Both the position numbers and the translations under genes were made by a program. Source: Archaeoglobaceae archaeon (lineage in GTDB: Archaea > Halobacteriota > Archaeoglobi > Archaeoglobales > Archaeoglobaceae). From it: 10,321 nucleotides of DNA. The notes under the pieces are model-generated. The model ran no database searches. It was not told the origin of the DNA and was given only the letters and a program-made list of their open reading frames with translations. Where the stretch lies: positions 1,593 to 11,913 of the forward strand of contig JALWBF010000065.1 of NCBI GenBank assembly GCA_027016055.1, written 5' to 3'. Shown here in pieces: positions 5,717-10,321 of the stretch. The stretch's first letter is position 1; each line of letters begins with the position of its first letter.

Positions 5717-6789
5717 AGAGGTTACTATTGTTATTTTTATCGATTCTCTTACTCGGCTGTTCCGCTGTAAGCGTTAGATCTCATCATGCCATCAATTACT
5801 CTTACGTTAATTACTCCTATCTAAACAAGGGAATAATAGAAAAAGCGGATGAAGTGATAGTAACCGACGACTTCGGATTTAAGGTTATCGTAAAGAAGTA
5901 TCCCCACAGGATAGTTTCGCTGGCTCCTTCGAATACCGAAATCCTCTTCGCCTTGGGCTTGGGGAACAGGGTTGTGGGAGTAACAGACTACTGCGACTAT
6001 CCGCCGAAAGCCGTGAAGCTCAAAGAAGAAGGAAAGATCAAATCGATAGGCGGTTTCTCGACTGTAAACGTTGAGAAGGTAGTAGCTCTGAAACCGGATT
6101 TGGTGGTCGCAGCATACGGAAACGGATTGGGCAATATAGAAGCGATAAAGCGTTTCGGAATTCCGGTGATATGCTTCAATCCCAAAAGCTTAAGGGATGT
6201 TATGAGGGACATCTGGATACTCGGCGTCGTAACAGGAACCGAGCGGAATGCAACGAAGCTGATAAGGTTTATGGAGGAGAAGATAAAGCGTGTGGAGGAG
6301 ATCGTAAGCCATGCAAAAACAAGACCGAGGGTAGTTCATATACTCTGGAACGATCCCATCTGGGTCAGCGGAAGGGGAACTTTTGTGGACGAACTCATAA
6401 GATTGGCCGGAGGAGAAAACGCGGTAAAGAAGAAGGGATGGATTGTAATAAGCAAGGAGGAACTTCTAAGGCTGAATCCGGACGTTATAATCGTGAACAG
6501 CGGAAACGGTATGAGCCCTAAGGGCAAAAACGTTCTATACGATTGGCTGATGCATGATAAAATCCTCAGCCGGCTCAAAGCTGTTAGGAACGGTAGGGTT
6601 TATGTTATCGATGCGGATATAGTTTCAAGACCTTCATACAGGTTGGTATATGCGCTCGAAGAGTTTGCCAAATTCATACATCCGGAGCTATTTGGAGGTA
6701 ATACTTCCGCTGTCGATCTTAGCTCTGCTCACGCTTGCAATATCACCAGCACTGGGCTCGGTAGCGATACCGCCAAAGTTTGTGGCTAA
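5713..6789 (+). CDS. btuF: BtuF-type ABC transporter substrate-binding lipoprotein (corrinoid/iron-complex class)
   Basis: A 358-residue exported protein. The N-terminus is a lipoprotein signal with lipobox LLGC at residues 13-16 (C16 lipidated), so it sits on the outer face of the membrane. From about residue 45 it is a class III periplasmic-binding fold: HRIVSLAPSNTEILFALGLG (65-84), VGVTDYCDYP (89-98), then a KPDLVVAAYGNG strand, a long spine helix around 180-200, DPIWVSGRGTFVDELIRLAGG (second lobe), LLRLNPDVIIV and NGRVYVID. This family binds cobalamin, haem or siderophores; B12 is favoured by the DUF4430 neighbours, but sequence alone does not fix it. The start overlaps the upstream stop by four bases. 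The fold should end near HPELF (323-327); the last 31 residues are a Ser/Thr/Ala-rich tail encoded inside btuC, in another frame, with unclear status. Confidence 0.85.
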   Translation: MKRLLLLFLSILLLGCSAVSVRSHHAINYSYVNYSYLNKGIIEKADEVIVTDDFGFKVIVKKYPHRIVSLAPSNTEILFALGLGNRVVGVTDYCDYPPKAVKLKEEGKIKSIGGFSTVNVEKVVALKPDLVVAAYGNGLGNIEAIKRFGIPVICFNPKSLRDVMRDIWILGVVTGTERNATKLIRFMEEKIKRVEEIVSHAKTRPRVVHILWNDPIWVSGRGTFVDELIRLAGGENAVKKKGWIVISKEELLRLNPDVIIVNSGNGMSPKGKNVLYDWLMHDKILSRLKAVRNGRVYVIDADIVSRPSYRLVYALEEFAKFIHPELFGGNTSAVDLSSAHACNITSTGLGSDTAKVCG

Positions 6790-7663
6790 GGCTTTCATAG
6801 ATGCGATAACTGGAAAGCGGTTAAGCTTGGACGAGAGAATAGTTGTGGATCTCAGGGTTCCGAGGGTTCTCATGGCTTTCATAACGGGAATGGCTTTATC
6901 CACTGCCGGAGTTGTTATGCAGGCTGTGTTCAGAAATCCCTTAGCCGATCCATTTATATTGGGCGTTTCGGCCGGAGCTGCTGTTGGAGCGATATTGGGA
7001 ATGCTTATGTTCTTCAGCATATACGCCATCTCAATTTCGGCTTTTATTTCATCACTGCTCGCAGTCTTTGCCGTTTATAACTTGGCAAGGGTTAGGGGTA
7101 GAATAACTACAGAATCCCTTCTCCTAGCCGGAATAGCCGTGAACTTCTTTCTCTACGCTTTGGAATGTCTGATGCTGATAAGGTTCAACAGGGCTCATCT
7201 CATCCTAACGTGGCTTACCGGATTCTTCGGAAACGTCGAATGGTTGGAAGTCAAGGTAAGTGCTGTTCCCGTGCTCGTCGGAGTGGCTTCGATTTGGGTT
7301 TTCGCGAGAGATCTGAACGCCATGAGCTTCGGGGAGGAGACTGCCCATTATTTGGGCGTAGACGTTGCGACCGTTAGAAAAATTCTGCTGGCTATTGCAT
7401 CACTCATTACAGCCGTTTGCACGTCATTCGTCGGAATAGTGGGATTCGTCGGTCTAATGATACCGCATATGCTCAGAATGTTGATAGGTGCCGATCATCG
7501 GATTCTAATTCCGTCTTCAGCCCTATTCGGCGGTATATTTTTGGTTTGGACAGATACATTCGCAAGAACTATCATGAACGATTCAGTTCCGGTCGGAATA
7601 ATCACTATGCTCTGCGGAGCGCCGTTTTTCATATACCTTTTAAGGGCAAAACAAAAAATTTAA
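6650..7663 (+). CDS. btuC: BtuC-type ABC transporter permease (FecCD family)
   Basis: A 337-residue polytopic membrane protein of the FecCD/BtuC family, which forms the channel of type II importers for B12, haem and siderophores. Conserved segments: RVPRVLMAFITGMALSTAG (69-87) running into MQAVFRNPLADPFILGVSAG (90-109), the cytoplasmic coupling loop GEETAHYLGV (228-237) that contacts the ATPase, FVGIVGFVGLMIPH (260-273), and GAPFFIYLL near the C-terminus. About ten hydrophobic segments fit the family. The start is uncertain. ATG at 6650 overlaps btuF by 140 bases and has a weak ribosome site; TTG at 6692 follows CCGGAG by four bases and starts at the first membrane helix. A strong GGAGGT at 6694-6699 has no standard in-frame start at useful distance. 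No ATPase gene (btuD) follows. Confidence 0.9.
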   Translation: MRSKSLPNSYIRSYLEVILPLSILALLTLAISPALGSVAIPPKFVAKAFIDAITGKRLSLDERIVVDLRVPRVLMAFITGMALSTAGVVMQAVFRNPLADPFILGVSAGAAVGAILGMLMFFSIYAISISAFISSLLAVFAVYNLARVRGRITTESLLLAGIAVNFFLYALECLMLIRFNRAHLILTWLTGFFGNVEWLEVKVSAVPVLVGVASIWVFARDLNAMSFGEETAHYLGVDVATVRKILLAIASLITAVCTSFVGIVGFVGLMIPHMLRMLIGADHRILIPSSALFGGIFLVWTDTFARTIMNDSVPVGIITMLCGAPFFIYLLRAKQKI

Positions 7664-7667
7664 TTAA
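7659..7667 (+). promoter_or_regulatory. TATA-like box for argF
   Basis: TTTAATTAA, preceded by a run of six A residues as a BRE candidate, overlaps the btuC stop codon and is centred 26 bases before the argF ATG at 7689. With no convincing Shine-Dalgarno before argF, a separate leaderless transcript is likely. This would end the btu operon functionally at btuC. The T-rich patch around 7671-7684 might act as a weak terminator. Confidence 0.5.
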
Positions 7668-7688
7668 CTTCCGTTATATTTCTTAGGG

Positions 7689-8609
7689 ATGAAGCATCTA
7701 ATCTCAATGGCCGATTTGACTCCAGAGGAGCTTGAGGAAATCCTCGAACTTGCGGAAAAGCTCAAAGAAGAGAGATACAAGGGAAGGGTAACGGATTACT
7801 TAAAGAACAAGAGTCTTGCTATGATATTCGAGCTACCTTCGACAAGAACGAGAATATCTTTCGAGGTTGCCATGACTGACTTGGGCGGGCACGCTTTATA
7901 TTTAAGCTGGAACGATCTCCAGCTCGGCAGAGGGGAGCCTATAAAGGATACAGCCCGTGTCTTAAGCAGATACGTTCATGCGGTGATGATGAGGGTTCGA
8001 AATCATGAGACGATAGTTGAATTCGCGAAATATTCCACGGTTCCGGTGATAAACGGTTTGAGCAATTTGGAGCATCCCTGCCAGATAATTGCAGATCTGC
8101 TTACGATAAAAGAATACAAAGGAAATCTTAAGAACGTTAGGCTGGCTTGGGTTGGAGATGGAAACAACGTCTGCAACTCGCTCATTTTGGCTTCGGCTCT
8201 AACTGGAATGAAGATGGTTGTTTCAACACCGAAGGGATACGAGCCGAATGAAGATATCGTTAGGAAGGCTATTGAGATGGGTGCAGATTTAACCTTCGAG
8301 CCGGATCCGGCTAAAGCCGTGCAAAACGCTGATGTAATTTACACGGACGTCTGGGTTTCGATGGGGCAGGAGGCTGAAAGGGAAAAGAGGCTTAGGGATT
8401 TCGCCAAGCATCAGGTCAGCGAAGCCTTAGTTAGCATGGCTAAGGACGATGTAATAGTCATGCACTGCTTGCCAGCTCACAGAGGGGAGGAGATAACCGA
8501 AGAGGTCTTGGAAGGAGAACATTCGATCGTTTTCGACCAGGCCGAAAACCGTTTGCACGCTCAGAAGGCTATACTTCTAAAGCTAATAGGTGGTGAGGAG
8601 GTTGACTGA
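7689..8609 (+). CDS. argF: Ornithine carbamoyltransferase (ArgF)
   Basis: A 306-residue cytosolic enzyme that joins carbamoyl phosphate and ornithine to make citrulline in arginine synthesis. Residues STRTR at 51-55 bind carbamoyl phosphate, with a MRVR segment at 101-104 and the HPCQ motif at 129-132. The ornithine side shows DVWVSMGQE at 220-228 and the catalytic-loop motif HCLPAHRG at 259-266, which separates this family from aspartate carbamoyltransferase. The length is standard and no key residue is missing. The start is the first ATG after the btuC stop and sits 26 bases from a TATA box. Its last 20 bases may overlap the nadE start, so the two are probably co-transcribed despite unrelated pathways; both are housekeeping enzymes. 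Confidence 0.97.
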   Translation: MKHLISMADLTPEELEEILELAEKLKEERYKGRVTDYLKNKSLAMIFELPSTRTRISFEVAMTDLGGHALYLSWNDLQLGRGEPIKDTARVLSRYVHAVMMRVRNHETIVEFAKYSTVPVINGLSNLEHPCQIIADLLTIKEYKGNLKNVRLAWVGDGNNVCNSLILASALTGMKMVVSTPKGYEPNEDIVRKAIEMGADLTFEPDPAKAVQNADVIYTDVWVSMGQEAEREKRLRDFAKHQVSEALVSMAKDDVIVMHCLPAHRGEEITEEVLEGEHSIVFDQAENRLHAQKAILLKLIGGEEVD

Positions 8610-9378
8610 CTGGAATGCCGTTGTCGATAGGATTACGAACTTCATAAGGAAGGTAGTTGAGGATGCAAACGCCGAAGGAGTAGTGGTCGGCTTGAGCGGG
8701 GGTGTCGATAGCTCTACAACCGCATTTCTATGCGTTAAAGCCCTCGGAAGCGACAGGGTTTTGGGAATTATAATGCCGGAAAGGGGGGTTACGAGGGAAG
8801 AGGATATAGACGATGCCCTCAAAATTTGCGAGATACTTGGAATAGATTACAAGTTCGTTGAGATAAATCCGATGGTTGAAGTTTTCCTTAACGAGCTCGG
8901 CGAGGGGAGCAAGATTGCAGTTGCAAACCTTAAGCCTCGAATTAGGATGATCATCAACTACTACTTCGCAAACAATCTGAACAGGCTTGTAGCCGGAACA
9001 GGAAACAAAAGCGAGCTTTTAACGGGCTATTACACCAAATACGGCGACGGCGGTGTGGATTTCCTTCCAATCGGTGATCTATACAAGACCGAGGTTTTTG
9101 AGCTCGCAAGATTTTTGGGAGTTCCCGATAGAATAATTCGCAAGAAGCCATCGGCTGGACTTTGGATCGGGCAGACAGATGAAGGCGAGCTCGGAATAAC
9201 GTATGCGAAGCTAGATACGATTCTGAAAGCTTTGGAGAAGGGAATGAAGCCGGAAGAAATTCCGAAGGAGTTCGATGTAAGCGAGGATGAAGTTAGAAGG
9301 GTTGTGGAGATGGTCGAGAGGAGCAAGCACAAAAGGGAACCTCCGCCGATCGTAAGGGTTAGAGATTTGATCGACTGA
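8590..9378 (+). CDS. nadE: NH3-dependent NAD+ synthetase (NadE)
   Basis: A 262-residue enzyme that amidates nicotinic acid adenine dinucleotide to NAD+ using ammonia and ATP. SGGVDSS at 36-42 is the N-type ATP pyrophosphatase P-loop. GTGNKSE at 136-142, the GDLYKTEVFELARFLGVP segment at 162-179 and PSAGLWIGQTDEGELG at 187-202 are family signatures for dinucleotide and substrate binding. No glutaminase domain is present, so free ammonia is the expected nitrogen source. The start is ambiguous: GTG at 8590 or 8593, or TTG at 8602. TTG has GGTGAGG three bases upstream and gives 258 residues beginning MTDWN; it may be the true start. All candidates overlap the end of argF, which suggests translational coupling. 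The gene's stop codon touches that of cysC on the other strand. Confidence 0.95.
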   Translation: MVRRLTDWNAVVDRITNFIRKVVEDANAEGVVVGLSGGVDSSTTAFLCVKALGSDRVLGIIMPERGVTREEDIDDALKICEILGIDYKFVEINPMVEVFLNELGEGSKIAVANLKPRIRMIINYYFANNLNRLVAGTGNKSELLTGYYTKYGDGGVDFLPIGDLYKTEVFELARFLGVPDRIIRKKPSAGLWIGQTDEGELGITYAKLDTILKALEKGMKPEEIPKEFDVSEDEVRRVVEMVERSKHKREPPPIVRVRDLID

Positions 9379-9900
9379 TCATTTTAAATATCCTAATTCC
9401 CTAACCTTCCTTATAACAGCCTCCACCTCCTCATCAACGCTCATCCTGTCAGTATTTAAAATTAGTTCGGGGTTTTCGGGTTCTTCGTATTCGCCATCGA
9501 ATCCCGTTAACCCCTTTATCTCCCCCCTCAAGGCTTTGGCATAAAGACCCTTCGGATCCCTCTTTATTCTAACTTCGAGCGGGCATCTGAGATAAACCTC
9601 GACGAACCTCCCAATTTCTTTCCTCGCATACTCCCTCCATTCCCTGTATGGTGCAATAACCGAGACGATCGTAATTATCCCGTTTCTTGCCAACAGCTTA
9701 GCCATCTCAACGACAACTCGGTTATGCATCTCCCTCTCCTTCTTGCTAAATCCCAAATCCGGATAAAGCTTGCTTCTTATTCCATCTCCATCGAGCGTTT
9801 CAACCTTATAGCCCATTTCCTCCAACCTCTTCGCCAAAGCTCTTGCAAGCGTTGTTTTACCCGCTCCGCTCGGCCCAGTAAGCCAGATCACGAAGGACAT
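9379..9900 (-). CDS. cysC: Adenylylsulfate (APS) kinase
   Basis: A 173-residue cytosolic kinase that phosphorylates APS to PAPS using ATP. Walker A is GPSGAGKTT at residues 9-17; LDGDGIR at 36-42 and DLGFSKKERE at 48-57 match the APS-binding region; APYR at 83-86 corresponds to the family's SPYR/SPFR loop with Ala in place of the Ser that is phosphorylated in E. coli CysC, a change I expect to be tolerated; KGLYAKA at 117-123 and GLTGFD are the C-terminal lid motifs. The ATG at 9900 overlaps the end of the upstream AlkP-type gene by 13 bases and has AGGGGGA at 9914-9908 as a ribosome site, so the two genes are coupled. If the organism is a dissimilatory sulfate reducer, which uses APS directly, PAPS would be for sulfation or assimilation. 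Confidence 0.92.
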   Translation of the reverse strand: MSFVIWLTGPSGAGKTTLARALAKRLEEMGYKVETLDGDGIRSKLYPDLGFSKKEREMHNRVVVEMAKLLARNGIITIVSVIAPYREWREYARKEIGRFVEVYLRCPLEVRIKRDPKGLYAKALRGEIKGLTGFDGEYEEPENPELILNTDRMSVDEEVEAVIRKVRELGYLK

Positions 9901-10321
9901 ATGACGTTCCCCCTAAGCGTTTTTGCAACGTCGCTCAAGCCCAAAAGATTTAGAACGGTTGGAGCGAAATCGTAAATCGTGCACTGAATTTGCTTGCTTT
10001 CATTCATCTCCGGCAAATGCATAGCGAATACACCGTATTCGGAATGAACGGCATCATCAGGCCCCGTATCGTTTTCGAGCAGATAGTTCGTTTCCCAGCC
10101 AAGAGTTCCGGCGGAACGCCAGTAGAGGTCGTCAAAGTAAACCATCATATCCGGCTTATCCCCCTTCGAAACCGGATAAATTTCTTCAGGATAGAACACC
10201 TTAGTGTCCCACTTTTCCCCGTTCGGTCCTCTTATCGATCTGATCATATCCGCAATCTCATCTCTGATCTTATCGTATTCCGAAATCCTTATCACACCCT
10301 TAGGCTCCCTTCCCCTTACAT
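9888..10321 (-). CDS. AlkP-superfamily phosphohydrolase (COG3379-like type I phosphodiesterase), C-terminal part only
   Basis: The frame is open from the window edge to the stop at 9890-9888, giving 143 residues of what should be a protein of roughly 400-550 residues. Just inside the edge it reads VRGREPKGVI, then a helix (EYDKIRDEIADMI), DDLYWRSAGTLG, ENDTGPDDAVHSEYGVFAMH and DFAPTVLNLLGL. The last two are typical of the C-terminal end of alkaline-phosphatase-superfamily enzymes, with the His in DDAVHS a probable metal ligand. The superfamily cleaves phosphate or sulfate esters; the substrate cannot be told because the N-terminal metal and nucleophile motifs are outside. The overlap with cysC hints at a shared role, perhaps in sulfur-ester chemistry, but this is inference. 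The GTG at 10295 is internal, not the start. Confidence 0.85.
   Translation of the reverse strand, partial: VRGREPKGVIRISEYDKIRDEIADMIRSIRGPNGEKWDTKVFYPEEIYPVSKGDKPDMMVYFDDLYWRSAGTLGWETNYLLENDTGPDDAVHSEYGVFAMHLPEMNESKQIQCTIYDFAPTVLNLLGLSDVAKTLRGNVICPS

Noticed and set aside
6171..6521. A 116-residue plus-strand open frame inside btuF.
   Set aside because: It is out of frame within conserved btuF sequence and its composition (rich in Lys, Arg, Gly, Glu) is that of a shifted frame.
8583..8822. A 79-residue minus-strand open frame over the argF/nadE junction.
   Set aside because: It is antisense to the NadE P-loop region, with no supporting signal.
9888..10295. A small stand-alone protein starting at GTG 10295.
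   Set aside because: The frame stays open upstream to the window edge with family-like residues (VRGREPKG), and the sequence matches the C-terminal end of a larger enzyme.

Overview
The window looks archaeal, probably a thermophilic euryarchaeon near Archaeoglobales (inference). Support: strong Shine-Dalgarno sites complementary to the archaeal 16S rRNA end (GGTGATCC, GAGGTGAT); TATA-like boxes centred about 26 bases before start codons with no ribosome site, as in leaderless archaeal mRNAs; arginine coded largely by AGG; a PGF-pre-PGF-like domain and a PGF-CTERM-like tail on a surface protein; and very tight packing. No tRNA, rRNA, CRISPR array or mobile element was seen, and no gene-free stretch exceeds 100 bases.

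Layout. 1-1563 (minus): a metabolic group read as pyrD (class 1B dihydroorotate dehydrogenase), a HIT-family nucleotide hydrolase, and coaBC (coenzyme A synthesis, cut off at base 1). 1564-1660: a 97-base divergent promoter region. 1661-7663 (plus): four tightly packed genes: a secreted PQQ-type beta-propeller with a transcobalamin-C-like (DUF4430) domain; a large anchored surface protein with a DUF4430 domain, a PGF-pre-PGF-like domain and a prenyltransferase/squalene-cyclase-type alpha/alpha-barrel; a BtuF-type binding lipoprotein; and a BtuC-type permease. 7689-9378 (plus): argF, apparently with its own promoter, overlapping nadE. 9379-10321 (minus): cysC (APS kinase) preceded by the C-terminal end of an AlkP-superfamily phosphohydrolase. 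nadE and cysC meet stop-to-stop with no spacer.

The most interesting part is 1661-7663. Animal intrinsic factor and transcobalamin hold vitamin B12 between an alpha/alpha-barrel and a small beta domain related to DUF4430. Here the same two fold types occur in one anchored archaeal protein in the opposite order. A second DUF4430 protein, a paralogue in that domain, lies just upstream, and BtuF and BtuC homologues just downstream. I infer a cell-surface corrinoid (or related ligand) capture relay: glycosylated surface proteins bind the ligand, pass it to the lipoprotein BtuF, and BtuC moves it across the membrane. The ATPase BtuD is not in the window. The ligand is inferred from domain families and context, not shown by the sequence.
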